From contig CAVQQQ010000002.1 of the NCBI GenBank assembly GCA_963715025.1, positions 682,001-746,000 of the forward strand: a stretch of 64,000 nt of DNA, given 5' to 3'. Of the stretch, positions 16,817-24,918 are shown one piece after another; the stretch's first letter is position 1; every line of letters begins with the position of its first letter. The position numbers were made by a program, and so were the translations under genes. Below the pieces are notes generated by a model. That model ran no database searches, was not told the DNA's origin, and worked only from the letters and a program-made list of their open reading frames with translations. The stretch is from DASSJT01 sp963715025. GTDB lineage: Bacteria > Actinomycetota > Actinomycetes > Actinomycetales > Dermatophilaceae.

Positions 16817-19048
16817 TCAGCCCGCGGCGCTCGCCTCGCGCTCCGCCAGACCCTTGGCGTATGCCGTGAGCGCGCGGCGGTAGTCCTGCGCGTCCTCTTC
16901 GGGGGCGTGTGCGAGCAGGCTCTCGATCAGCTCGGACACCGCCTGTCGCGGTCGGCCCACGTCAGCGAGCGCGAGGGCGCGGAACGCCGCGACGGCAGCC
17001 GACGTGGGTCGCTCCCGAGCTACGTCGTCGAGCAGTTCCAGGGCCTCGCTCGCCTGTCCTTCAGCCCGGAGGCTGGACGCGAGCTGGATGCGGGCCAAGT
17101 GCCGGTGTGGCTCGCGGAGTCCGGCAGCCAGCGCTGCGCGGTAGAGCGGGATAGCCGCCGCAGTCGCATCACTGGCGTCCAGGGCGCTGGCGTGCTCGTA
17201 GGTGAGGCGGGGGTCTTCGGGCCGCTCGCCCGCGAGCCTCGCCAGGGCATCGAGGCGCGCGCCTGCGTCGTCCACTGCCCACAGCTCGGCGATCTGCTCC
17301 TCGAGCTCGTGCTCTCCCCGGGCCGCGATGACTTTGCGCCGGATGTCCTCGGGGTCATCGGCTGTGGCCCCGTGATCGGCCAGCCAGGCGGTCACCTCCC
17401 GGCGCTCCGCGTGGCACATCAGGGCCACCACGTCGCCCTCCGACGCCGCGTCGACCAGGGCGAGCAGGCCGCCCAGCTCCGTGTCGTACGAATCGATATC
17501 GACGATGCCGGCCCGGGCCAGGCCGATCCGCAGGTGGCGGTCGAGGTCTTCCATGGTCCGGCCCCGGAGGTAGTGCTCCTTATGGGCGGCGACGATGCGG
17601 TTGGCACGCAGTCCCGCCATCTCGCCGATCTGCTGTAAGAGCTCGTCGGTGCGGTCGCCGGCGAGGCCGAGCCCGAGGAGCACTTGGGCACCGGGCGCCT
17701 TCAGCCCGTGCGCGACGTCCATGAGGGCATCCAGACCCGCCTCGTTGTGGGCGAGGTCAAGGATGACCGTGACCGTGCCGCGCTGGGTCGGGAGGGTGTA
17801 CGTGTTCATGCGCCCAGGGTTGAGGTGCGCGTCGGGCAAGAAGGTCTTGAGCCCGTCGACCACTGCCTCGCGGGGAAGCCCGAGGCCGAGGGCTGCGGCG
17901 CTGGCCGCCAACGCGTTGGCGAGGTTGTGCCGGGACAACCCGGACATCGTGGCCGGAACGTCCAGGATCCGCACCAGCCGGTCGGGGTCCTTGCCTGACT
18001 CCAGAACGGCGATGCGGTCGTCGAGGATGGTCATGCCCCGGCCGCCGACATCCAGGGCCTCGCGCAGGGCCGGCGAGTTGGGATCGAGCGAGAACGCCCA
18101 GGGCCGGCCCTTGATGCCCACTCGCATGGCCCACACCCTCGGGTCGTCGCCGTTGAGGATCACCCAGCCGTCGGGCTTGGTCGCCCGAGTGACGATCGCC
18201 TTGACCTCAGCGAGCTGGTCGAGGGTGTCGATGCCCTGGAGGCCCAGGTGGTCGGCAGAGACGTTGGTGACGACGCTCACATCGTTGGTGGTGACGCCCA
18301 TACCCTTCAGCAGCATCCCCCCGCGAGCGGTCTCCAGAATGCCGAGCTGCACGCCAGGGGTCGCCAGGACCGCACGTGCCCCGGCAGGCCCGGAGTAGTC
18401 GCCTGGCTCGACCATGACTCCCTGCGCCACCACGCCGTCCGTGGAGCTCCACGCCGTGGTGAGGCCTGCCGTCATGCCGATGTGTGCCAGCATCCGCGTG
18501 GTCGTGGTCTTGCCGTTCGTCCCGGTCACCGAGGCCACGGGAATCGCCGGGGTGATGACGCTAGGCCTCGCTCCGGCCGGGGCAGAGACGACTTTCTGCG
18601 CGCCCGCTTGGGCGGCCGCAGCGGGGTCTTCGCCACGCAGCCACGCGAAGAGCGTTTCCTCCAGCACCTCGCCCAGCGCCTGGCCCCTCCCCCGGCTGCG
18701 CCACACGAACGCCACCACGATGTCGTCGACCGTGCGCCCGGCCCGGGCGCGCACGCCCAGCCGGGAGATCCCGCTTCCGCGGGCGAGGAGCCGAACGGCG
18801 CGCTCGACCAGTCGCATGGTGAAGCGCTGACGCTGGTCGGTGTGGGGCGCCCCGGGCGAGGACCGGCGCATGCCCACGCCTGCTGCCAACGCCTTCAGCG
18901 GAGCGGTCTCGCTCGCGAGGTAGCCGGGAGCGGACAGCGTGACCTTGACCGCCGGCCGCGTGAAGTAGAGGTTTGGCCCCTCCAGGATCCGCACTTCGTT
19001 CACAGCGACTGCCGGCGGTTCTGGTGCCGCGGCCCGAAGCTCGCTCAT
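16817..19048 (-). CDS. CphA-like Mur ligase fused to a C-terminal TPR domain
   Basis: A 743-residue protein. Residues about 15-40 (EVRILEGPNLYFTRP) resemble the start of the CphA N-domain, but the ATP-grasp domain is missing. The Mur-ligase part has P-loop GTNGKTTTT near 175-183, ETARGGMLLKGMG, NVSADHLGLQGIDTLDQLAE and HNLANALAASAAAL. The last 166 residues are a TPR-like helical array (ELEEQIAELWAVDD ... AIPLYRAALAAGLREPHRHL ... EALELLDDVARERP), which I know as a separate small protein in other actinobacteria. It should ligate an amino acid or dipeptide with ATP; a role with cyanophycin is inferred from the neighbours. ATG 19048 is chosen because TAGGCT lies seven bases before it. Confidence 0.85.
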   Translation of the reverse strand: MSELRAAAPEPPAVAVNEVRILEGPNLYFTRPAVKVTLSAPGYLASETAPLKALAAGVGMRRSSPGAPHTDQRQRFTMRLVERAVRLLARGSGISRLGVRARAGRTVDDIVVAFVWRSRGRGQALGEVLEETLFAWLRGEDPAAAAQAGAQKVVSAPAGARPSVITPAIPVASVTGTNGKTTTTRMLAHIGMTAGLTTAWSSTDGVVAQGVMVEPGDYSGPAGARAVLATPGVQLGILETARGGMLLKGMGVTTNDVSVVTNVSADHLGLQGIDTLDQLAEVKAIVTRATKPDGWVILNGDDPRVWAMRVGIKGRPWAFSLDPNSPALREALDVGGRGMTILDDRIAVLESGKDPDRLVRILDVPATMSGLSRHNLANALAASAAALGLGLPREAVVDGLKTFLPDAHLNPGRMNTYTLPTQRGTVTVILDLAHNEAGLDALMDVAHGLKAPGAQVLLGLGLAGDRTDELLQQIGEMAGLRANRIVAAHKEHYLRGRTMEDLDRHLRIGLARAGIVDIDSYDTELGGLLALVDAASEGDVVALMCHAERREVTAWLADHGATADDPEDIRRKVIAARGEHELEEQIAELWAVDDAGARLDALARLAGERPEDPRLTYEHASALDASDATAAAIPLYRAALAAGLREPHRHLARIQLASSLRAEGQASEALELLDDVARERPTSAAVAAFRALALADVGRPRQAVSELIESLLAHAPEEDAQDYRRALTAYAKGLAEREASAAG

Positions 19049-19055
19049 GATCGCG

Positions 19056-19061
19056 AGCCTA
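19056..19061 (-). promoter_or_regulatory. -10 box TAGGCT for the Mur ligase-TPR gene
   Basis: On the minus strand TAGGCT is followed by seven bases and the ATG at 19048. It excludes the much longer in-frame extension reaching to 19936. Confidence 0.5.
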
Positions 19062-19064
19062 GTG

Positions 19065-19081
19065 GGAGCCCGGCGGGCTCC
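19065..19081. other. short hairpin GGAGCCC-GGC-GGGCTCC
   Basis: A 7-bp perfect stem with a 3-base loop lies in the divergent gap between the Mur ligase-TPR and NfeD genes, immediately upstream of the TAGGCT box. It may be an operator or a chance structure. Confidence 0.3.
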
Positions 19082-19190
19082 ACGGCGCTCCTCGGGGCCG
19101 GGCCCATCCCGCGCCGAGCTTCGGATCTGGCCATCGGCAGTACGATGAGGGGGTGGTCGTGGGCGCAACCACGACCAGGGAGGTCGTCGG

Positions 19191-20552
19191 GTGAGCCACC
19201 CTCTCAATCGCCGCCGAGCCATCATGGCGGCCCTGCTCTCGGTCGCAGGACTCGTGGGTCTCGCCCCGGCCGCGAGCGGCGCCGACGCCAAGGGCGCCAT
19301 CATGGTCCTGCCGACCACGGGTGTTGTCGACCCCATCATGGCCGAGTACCTGCGGGGCGCCCTGCGCAGCGCCACCAACGCCCGGGCGAGCGCCGTCGTC
19401 GTCAAGCTGAACACGCCGGGTGGCAGCCTGGAGTCGACCCAGAAGATCGTCTCGGAAATCCTCGACGCGCGCCTCCCGGTGATCGTCTGGGTCGCCCCCT
19501 CCGGCGGGTATGCCGCCAGCGCGGGCACGTTCATCACGCTGTCGGCCAACCTCGCCTTCATGGCGCCCGGGACAAGGATCGGGGCCGCCTCGCCGATCGA
19601 CGCATCAGGCCAGGAGATCTCCGGCACGCTGGGAAAGAAGGTCCTCAACGACGCGATCGCCTGGGTGACCTCCATCGCCCAGGAACGACACCGGCCCGTC
19701 GACTGGGCTGTGGCGGCCGTCAAGGACGCCCGCTCGTCGCCGGCGCGGGAGGCGGTCTCGCTCGGGGTGGTCGACGGTATCGCGTCCTCAGTCGCGGACG
19801 TCGTCCGGGAGGCGGACGGGAGAACCGTCGAGATCGGCGGCCGCACCGTCACGCTCCACCTCGCGGGCGCGCCGATCCACGAGGCGGCGCTCAATCCGTT
19901 CCAGGGCTTCCTCCACCTGCTCGCCGACCCGAACATCGCGCTGATCCTGTTTGCGATCGGGTTCTACGGCCTCCTCTTCGAAGTGCAGAGCCCGAACTTC
20001 GCCACGGGGTTCCTCGGGGCGATCGCCATCGTCCTCGCGTTCATCGGGTTCGGCAGCCTGCCGCTCAACGTCGGCGGCCTCGTGCTCATCGGCATCGCGG
20101 TCCTCATGTTCGCCCTCGAGCCCACGGTGACATCGCACGGTCTGCTCACCGTCGGCGGGGTGGTTTGCTTCCTGCTCGGCGCGTCCGCGCTCTACACCGA
20201 GAGCGGCCCGTTCCAGCCGGATGTGCGGGTCGCCCTGCCGCTTGTCGTCGTCGTCGTCGCAGCCGCGGCCGGGTTCGGCATCCTCATCTCGACGGCGGCG
20301 ATCCGGACCCGTCGCATGGCCGACCCATCGGACGTCAACCCGGCCGCCGTCGAGATCGGCACGACCGGTCTCGTGCGCCGGCCGCTTCAGCCCGTCGGGT
20401 CGATCTATGCCGCGGGCGAGGAGTGGACCGCTCGAGCCCCCGACGACCAGACGCTGCCCCGCGGGTTGTCGGTGCGGGTCGTCGGGACGGACGGCCTGAC
20501 GGTCCTCGTCGAGCCCGTGCCGGCCGTTCACGACACGGCCGGAACCGCGTAG
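19191..20552 (+). CDS. NfeD long form, membrane-bound ClpP-class serine protease
   Basis: A 453-residue protein. A signal peptide or anchor covers residues 1-30. The ClpP-like protease domain (about 33-230) follows, with the SDH-lacking Ser/Lys catalytic dyad: Ser110 in GGYAASAGT, and a Lys in AAVKDARSS. Next come four membrane helices (IALILFAIGFYGLLFEVQS onward) and a C-terminal OB-fold (GTTGLVRRPLQPVGSIYAAG). Archaeal NfeD of this form cleaves the C-terminus of its stomatin partner. The partner is the next gene, 13 bases on. GGGAGG lies 8 bases before the GTG. This is the second, unrelated NfeD/SPFH pair in the window. Confidence 0.9.
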   Translation: MSHPLNRRRAIMAALLSVAGLVGLAPAASGADAKGAIMVLPTTGVVDPIMAEYLRGALRSATNARASAVVVKLNTPGGSLESTQKIVSEILDARLPVIVWVAPSGGYAASAGTFITLSANLAFMAPGTRIGAASPIDASGQEISGTLGKKVLNDAIAWVTSIAQERHRPVDWAVAAVKDARSSPAREAVSLGVVDGIASSVADVVREADGRTVEIGGRTVTLHLAGAPIHEAALNPFQGFLHLLADPNIALILFAIGFYGLLFEVQSPNFATGFLGAIAIVLAFIGFGSLPLNVGGLVLIGIAVLMFALEPTVTSHGLLTVGGVVCFLLGASALYTESGPFQPDVRVALPLVVVVVAAAAGFGILISTAAIRTRRMADPSDVNPAAVEIGTTGLVRRPLQPVGSIYAAGEEWTARAPDDQTLPRGLSVRVVGTDGLTVLVEPVPAVHDTAGTA

Positions 20553-20565
20553 CCGAGGAGCCACC

Positions 20566-21456
20566 GTGGAAGTCGCCATCACGCTCGCCATCGGAGCCTT
20601 CCTTGCCGTGGTCGCGATCGTCGTCATCTACCTCTCGGTCCGCGTGGTCCAGCAGTACGAGAAAATGGTCGTCTTCCGGCTCGGACGCACCAACGAGTCG
20701 ATGGTCCGCAACCCGGGTCTGAGGTTCCTCATCCCGGTGATCGACCGCCCCGTCAAGGTCGACCTCAGGGAGACGCTCACCGAGGTCCCCAGCCAGACGA
20801 CGATCACCAGGGACAACGCCCCGATCAACGTCGACTTCCTCGTCTACTGGCGGATCGTCGACCCGCTCAAGAGCGTCTTGGCCCCGCAGCGACTCGGCAT
20901 CATGCTCCTGGGGATCGCGTCGACGACCCTCCGAGCCGTCATCGGCGACATACTCCTCGACGAGGTGCTCTCGAAGCGGGAGCAGATCAACGAGGTCCTC
21001 CGGGTCAAGCTCGACGAGGTCACCGAGCGCTGGGGCGGCAAGGTGACGACTGTTGAGATCCGCGAGATCACGCCGCCGCGCGACGTCCAGGACGCCATGA
21101 ACCGCCAGCTCTCGGCGGAACGGACCAGACGGGCGGTGATCACCGAGTCCGAGGGCGCCCGCCAAGCGGCGATCAACGTGGCCGAGGGCCAGAAGCAGTC
21201 CGAGATCCTCAGGGCCGAGGGAGACCGCCAGGCCGCAATCCTGCGCGCCGAGGGCTTCAGCGAGGCCCTCACCCGGATCTTCCGGGCCGCAACAGGGGTG
21301 GACCAGAAGACCATGGCGCTGCAGTACCTCGAGGCGCTCAAAGCGCTCGGCGCCAGCCCGTCGACCAAGTTCGTCATCCCGACCGAGTTCACCCGGCTCG
21401 TTGAACCGCTGACCCAGTACGTCGAGCGGGGAATGGGCGCGGACAGACCCGGCTGA
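20566..21456 (+). CDS. slipin/stomatin-like SPFH membrane protein
   Basis: A 296-residue protein. An N-terminal membrane helix (about 3-25) leads into the SPFH domain (VRVVQQYEKMVVFRLGRTNE from 26). After it come the stomatin core (RDNAPINVDFLVYWRIVDP) and a charged coiled-coil with EGARQAAINVAEGQKQSEIL near 195-214. Slipins oligomerise at the inner membrane and are clients or scaffolds for NfeD proteases, which fits the adjacent upstream gene. It uses AGG/AGA arginine codons several times, more than I see in nearby genes, which may hint at transfer as a pair with the NfeD gene; this was judged by eye only. Confidence 0.9.
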   Translation: MEVAITLAIGAFLAVVAIVVIYLSVRVVQQYEKMVVFRLGRTNESMVRNPGLRFLIPVIDRPVKVDLRETLTEVPSQTTITRDNAPINVDFLVYWRIVDPLKSVLAPQRLGIMLLGIASTTLRAVIGDILLDEVLSKREQINEVLRVKLDEVTERWGGKVTTVEIREITPPRDVQDAMNRQLSAERTRRAVITESEGARQAAINVAEGQKQSEILRAEGDRQAAILRAEGFSEALTRIFRAATGVDQKTMALQYLEALKALGASPSTKFVIPTEFTRLVEPLTQYVERGMGADRPG

Positions 21457-21527
21457 GCAGGGGATCGCGGCCAACACGCGCGTCCGGCGGCGCCGGCTGC
21501 TCCTGCGGGGCCCCTGCCCGCCGCCGC

Positions 21528-22286
21528 CTACTGCCCCATGGCGTGCACGCCGCCGTCAGCGTGGACGATCTCGCCCGTCGTAGCCGGGAACCAGTCGCTC
21601 AGCAGTGCGACACAGGCGCGCGCGGCGGGCTCGGGGTCCTTGATGTCCCACCCCAGGGGGGCACGGTCGGACCACACCTGCTCGAACTGCTCGAAGCCGG
21701 GGATCGACTTCGCGGCGGTGGTGCGGATGGGTCCGGCCGAGACCAGGTTGCAGCGGATTCCCTTGGGGCCCAGGTCTCTGGCGAGGTAGCGGTTCGTCGA
21801 CTCGAACGCGGCCTTCGCGACGCCCATCCAGTCGTAGACCGGCCAGGCGAACTTCGCATCGAAGGTGAGCCCCACGACACTGCCGCCCTGGGGCATGAGC
21901 GGCAGCGCGGCCACAGCGAGGGCCTTCAGCGAGTACGCCGAGGCGTGGAGCGCCGTCGCGACGTCGTCCCAGGTGCCCTCGAGGAAGTTGAAGGCGCCCT
22001 GCGGTGCGAACCCGATCGAGTGGAGCACACCGTCCAGGCCGTCGACGTGCTCTCGGGTGCGCTCGGCGAGCGTGTCGAGGTGCTCGGTGTTGGTGACGTC
22101 GAGCTCGACCACTGGTGGGGTGCTGGGCAGTCGCCGGGCGATCGCCTGGGTGATCTTCATGGTGCGCCCGAACGATGTCAGCACGACCTCGGCGCCCTGC
22201 TCCTGGGCTAGCCGGGCCACGTGGAAGGCGATGGAGGAGTCCATGAGGACGCCTGTGATCAGGAGTTTCTTGCCCTCGAGAAGCAT
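21528..22286 (-). CDS. fabI: enoyl-[acyl-carrier-protein] reductase (NADH), InhA/FabI
   Basis: A 252-residue classical FabI. It reduces the trans-2 double bond of acyl-ACP in the last step of each fatty-acid elongation cycle. The NADH-binding start is KKLLITGVLMDSSIAFHVA. The active-site Tyr-x6-Lys is in YDWMGVAKAAFES, and the substrate-loop region is GPIRTTAAKSIPGF. It ends MGQ, as in many actinobacterial homologues. It lies 49 bases downstream of fabG on the same strand, the same arrangement as mycobacterial mabA-inhA, so co-transcription is likely. AAAGG provides a ribosome site before ATG 22286. Confidence 0.94.
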   Translation of the reverse strand: MLLEGKKLLITGVLMDSSIAFHVARLAQEQGAEVVLTSFGRTMKITQAIARRLPSTPPVVELDVTNTEHLDTLAERTREHVDGLDGVLHSIGFAPQGAFNFLEGTWDDVATALHASAYSLKALAVAALPLMPQGGSVVGLTFDAKFAWPVYDWMGVAKAAFESTNRYLARDLGPKGIRCNLVSAGPIRTTAAKSIPGFEQFEQVWSDRAPLGWDIKDPEPAARACVALLSDWFPATTGEIVHADGGVHAMGQ

Positions 22287-22335
22287 CTCGGACCTTTCGC
22301 GGGAGAAGTGGTCTGGATCGGAGCCCGTGCCGCTG

Positions 22336-23049
22336 TCAGTGGCCCATCCCGAGCCCGCCGTCGACGGGGATGATCGCCCCAGTGATGTACGCCGCCTCGT
22401 CGGACGCGACGAACCGCACGGCGGCCGCTACTTCCTCCGGCTGGGCGAACCGTCCGGCGGGAATGCTCTGCTGGTAGGCATCGCGGCGGTCGGGTGGGAG
22501 CGCAGCCGTCATGTCGGTCTCGACGAAGCCGGGCGCGACGACGTTCGCGGTGATGCCCCGGGCGCCGAGCTCGCGCGAGATCGACCTGGCCATCCCTACG
22601 AGACCGGCCTTGCTCGCCGCGTAGTTGGCCTGGCCAGGCGATCCATAGAGGCCCACCACGCTCGAGATGAACACGATGCGCCCACGGCGGAGCCGGATCA
22701 TTCCCTTGCTGGCCCGGCGGGCGCACTTGAAGGCACCGGCCAGGTTGGTCTGGACCACGGTGTCGAACTCCTCGTCGCTCATGCGCATGAGCAGCTGGTC
22801 GCGGGTCACACCGGCGTTGGCGACCAGGACCTCGATCGGACCGCCGAGGCGCTCCTCGGCCGCCGCGAACGCCTGGTCGACCGAGGCAGTGTCGGTGACC
22901 TCACACGTGACGCCGACCAGGCCCTCTGGCGGCTCCCCCGACCGGTAGGTCACGCACACGTGGTCACCGGACTCGGCAAAGGACCGGGCGATGGCCAGGC
23001 CGATCCCCCGGTTGCCACCGGTGACGAGGACGTTGCGCGGCTGGGACAT
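22336..23049 (-). CDS. fabG: 3-oxoacyl-[acyl-carrier-protein] reductase
   Basis: A 237-residue short-chain dehydrogenase that uses NADPH to reduce beta-ketoacyl-ACP. Rossmann motif VTGGNRGIGLAIARS starts at residue 8. The catalytic Ser, Tyr and Lys sit in FISSVVGLYGSPGQANYAAS with Lys following. NAGVTRDQLLMRM is the conserved Asn-containing strand typical of FabG/MabA. I chose ATG 23049 because GGGAGG lies four bases before it, over the in-frame start at 23073. fabI follows, so the two act in the same FAS-II cycle. Confidence 0.93.
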   Translation of the reverse strand: MSQPRNVLVTGGNRGIGLAIARSFAESGDHVCVTYRSGEPPEGLVGVTCEVTDTASVDQAFAAAEERLGGPIEVLVANAGVTRDQLLMRMSDEEFDTVVQTNLAGAFKCARRASKGMIRLRRGRIVFISSVVGLYGSPGQANYAASKAGLVGMARSISRELGARGITANVVAPGFVETDMTAALPPDRRDAYQQSIPAGRFAQPEEVAAAVRFVASDEAAYITGAIIPVDGGLGMGH

Positions 23050-23223
23050 GGGCCTCCCTGTCGTGGCGAGCACGCGGCATACACGTGCCTCTGCGGGTCT
23101 GGTGGCACAGACGCTAGTGGACTACTCGCGGGTAGGCCGATGCGGACCAGCCTCGTCCCGGGGCTCGGGACGCCGGCCAGCACTCCCCGCGGTCCTGGCT
23201 CGGTCAGGGCTCGGCTGTCGGCC

Positions 23224-23229
23224 TATGGT
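23224..23229 (+). promoter_or_regulatory. -10 box TATGGT of a leaderless promoter
   Basis: TATGGT ends seven bases before GTG 23237. Confidence 0.4.
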
Positions 23230-23236
23230 TGGTGAC

Positions 23237-23551
23237 GTGGAGCGAAAGCCAGCCCGGCACGAGCCGCAGGTCCAGTCGGTGACGTCGGCACCGCAGTCGC
23301 TCCACGACGAGCAGCGCTCGCGGATCCGACGGTACCTCGTGACCATGGGGATTCGCACCGCCTGCTTCCTGCTCGCGGCCTGGACGGGTGCCTCCGGCCG
23401 CCCCTGGTGGATCTGGGGGTCGTTCGCCCTGTTCGCGGTGGTGCTGCCCTATGTCGCCGTCGTGATGGCGAACGCCGTGCGGCCCCGGGTAGCGGGCATG
23501 GTCCGTCCCGCCACGCCGTCGTCGGACGACCCACCGACGCTCGAGCCGTGA
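23237..23551 (+). CDS. DUF3099 small membrane protein
   Basis: A 104-residue protein with a charged N-terminus (QSLHDEQRSRIRRYLVTMGI), then two hydrophobic helices: RTACFLLAAWTG, and WWIWGSFALFAVVLPYVAVV after GASGRPW. This is the actinobacterial DUF3099 pattern; no function is known. I chose GTG 23237 because TATGGT at 23224-23229 fits as its -10; the in-frame ATG at 23225 lies within that box. It is divergent from fabG. Confidence 0.8.
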   Translation: MERKPARHEPQVQSVTSAPQSLHDEQRSRIRRYLVTMGIRTACFLLAAWTGASGRPWWIWGSFALFAVVLPYVAVVMANAVRPRVAGMVRPATPSSDDPPTLEP

Positions 23552-23564
23552 GCCGGCGAGGGCC

Positions 23565-23777
23565 GTGCCCGAGCTCATGACGTGCAGCGCCAAGGGCTGC
23601 CGCCGGCCTGCTGACTGGGCGCTGCTCTGGAACAACCCGCGGCTGCACACGCCGGAGCGCCGCAAGGTGTGGCTCGCCTGCGGCGAACACCGGACCACCC
23701 TTGGCGAGTTCCTCGCGATGAGGGGCTTCCTGAAGGACACCGTGCGCGTGGAGGAGATCCCGGCCGGCGCCGGCTGA
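23565..23777 (+). CDS. small Cys/His-rich conserved protein (putative zinc-binding)
   Basis: A 70-residue protein (66 if ATG 23577 is used). It has a Cys-x4-Cys pair near the start (CSAKGC) and a Cys-x2-His pair later (CGEH), together with WALLWNNPRLHTPERRKVWL. Those four ligands could form one zinc site. Homologues are widespread in actinobacteria, and databases often call them acetone carboxylase, a label not supported by size or motifs. It follows the DUF3099 gene by 13 bases and is probably co-transcribed. Function unknown. Confidence 0.75.
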   Translation: MPELMTCSAKGCRRPADWALLWNNPRLHTPERRKVWLACGEHRTTLGEFLAMRGFLKDTVRVEEIPAGAG

Positions 23778-23825
23778 GCCCAAGCGGATTGAGTGCCAGG
23801 GCGGACTGGCGACCGGCCTCAGCCG
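23771..23825. terminator. hairpin between two convergent genes
   Basis: CGGCTGAG at 23771-23778 pairs exactly with CTCAGCCG at 23818-23825. The loop contains a further GCCA/TGGC stem. It sits between the stop codons of the small Cys/His gene and moaA and could end both transcripts. Confidence 0.45.
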
Positions 23826-23846
23826 CGGGGCGGAATCGCTCTCGGG

Positions 23847-24887
23847 TCAGCCGCCGATCGCCGACATCGGACGGTCGGGCTGGGCGAACCCGGGCGTGCC
23901 GATGCCGTGGCCCCGGGCCTTGCGCCACATCTCGCCCTGGATCAGCGCGGCGATCTCGGCGTCGGACGCCCCCGTGCGCAGAGGCGTCCTCAGGTCGGTC
24001 TCGCCGCGCGCGAACAGGCAGTTGCGCAGCTGCCCGTCGGCGGTCAGGCGGGTGCGGTCGCAGGCCGCGCAGAAGGGCGCCGACACGCTCGCGATGATCC
24101 CCACAGTCGCGGGGCCGCCGTCGACCAGGAACCGCTCTGCGGGCGCGCTCCCGCGATCGGCCTCCGGCAGCGGCTCCAGGGCGAACCGCTCGCCAAGCCT
24201 GGCCCGGATCTCCCCGGCTGTGACCATGGTGGCGCCGTCCCACCCGTGCTGCGCATCGAGCGGCATCTGCTCGATGAACCGGAGCTCGTAGCCGCGTTCG
24301 AGGCACCACTGGAGCACGTCGACCACGGAGTGGTCGTTGATCCCGCGCATGGCGACAGCGTTGACCTTGACCGGGGTCAGGCCGGCGCGGGCGGCAGCGG
24401 CGAGGCCCGCCTCGACGTCGTCGAGGCGGTCGCGCCGGGTGATCGCCATGAACTCCACCGGGTCGACGGTGTCGAGGCTGACATTGACCCGGTCGAGGCC
24501 GGCATCGGCCAGCGGCGCGGCGAGCCGGTCGAGACCTACGCCGTTGGTCGTCATGGCGATCTTCGGTCGAGGCCGCAGGGCCGCGATGCGCCGCACCACC
24601 TCGACGAGCGATCGGCGCAGCAGCGGCTCCCCGCCGGTCAGCCGCACCTGCTCGACGCCAAGCCCCACGAAGATGCCGACCAGCCGCACCATCTCGTCGT
24701 CGGTGAGCATCTCGTCCTTGGGCTGCCATGGCAGCCCCTCTGCGGGCATGCAGTAGGTGCAGCGCAGGTTGCAGCGGTCGGTCACCGACAGGCGCAGGTC
24801 GCGGGCCACGCGCCCGAACCGGTCGGGAAGCCCCTGGGTGCCCGCGGGTGCCGTGGGGCGCAGGCGAGGCAGGGGGAGGCTGGTCAT
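23847..24887 (-). CDS. moaA: GTP 3',8-cyclase (molybdenum cofactor synthesis)
   Basis: A 346-residue radical-SAM enzyme that starts molybdopterin synthesis by converting GTP to 3',8-cH2GTP. The N-terminal cluster motif is CNLRCTYCMP (about 39-48). The C-terminal second 4Fe-4S site has CAACDRTRLTADGQLRNCLF (about 273-292). The protein ends in the Gly-Gly (SAIGG) that family members need for activity. Length is typical. It is divergent from the SURF1-like gene, and both starts have a -10 box six bases upstream. No other moa gene lies in the window. Confidence 0.96.
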   Translation of the reverse strand: MTSLPLPRLRPTAPAGTQGLPDRFGRVARDLRLSVTDRCNLRCTYCMPAEGLPWQPKDEMLTDDEMVRLVGIFVGLGVEQVRLTGGEPLLRRSLVEVVRRIAALRPRPKIAMTTNGVGLDRLAAPLADAGLDRVNVSLDTVDPVEFMAITRRDRLDDVEAGLAAAARAGLTPVKVNAVAMRGINDHSVVDVLQWCLERGYELRFIEQMPLDAQHGWDGATMVTAGEIRARLGERFALEPLPEADRGSAPAERFLVDGGPATVGIIASVSAPFCAACDRTRLTADGQLRNCLFARGETDLRTPLRTGASDAEIAALIQGEMWRKARGHGIGTPGFAQPDRPMSAIGG

Positions 24888-24893
24888 CAGCCC

Positions 24894-24899
24894 AGCCTA
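24894..24899 (-). promoter_or_regulatory. -10 box TAGGCT for moaA
   Basis: On the minus strand TAGGCT is followed by GGGCTG and the moaA ATG. Confidence 0.5.
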
Positions 24900-24906
24900 A
24901 GCCCGG

Positions 24907-24912
24907 TACCGT
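24907..24912 (+). promoter_or_regulatory. -10 box TACCGT for the SURF1-like gene
   Basis: TACCGT is followed by GAGGCA and the GTG at 24919. The moaA box on the other strand is only seven bases away. Confidence 0.45.
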
Positions 24913-24918
24913 GAGGCA

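Noticed and set aside
19049..19936. N-terminal extension of the Mur ligase-TPR gene to 19936
   Set aside because: It is antisense to the NfeD protease gene, and a leaderless promoter defines ATG 19048.
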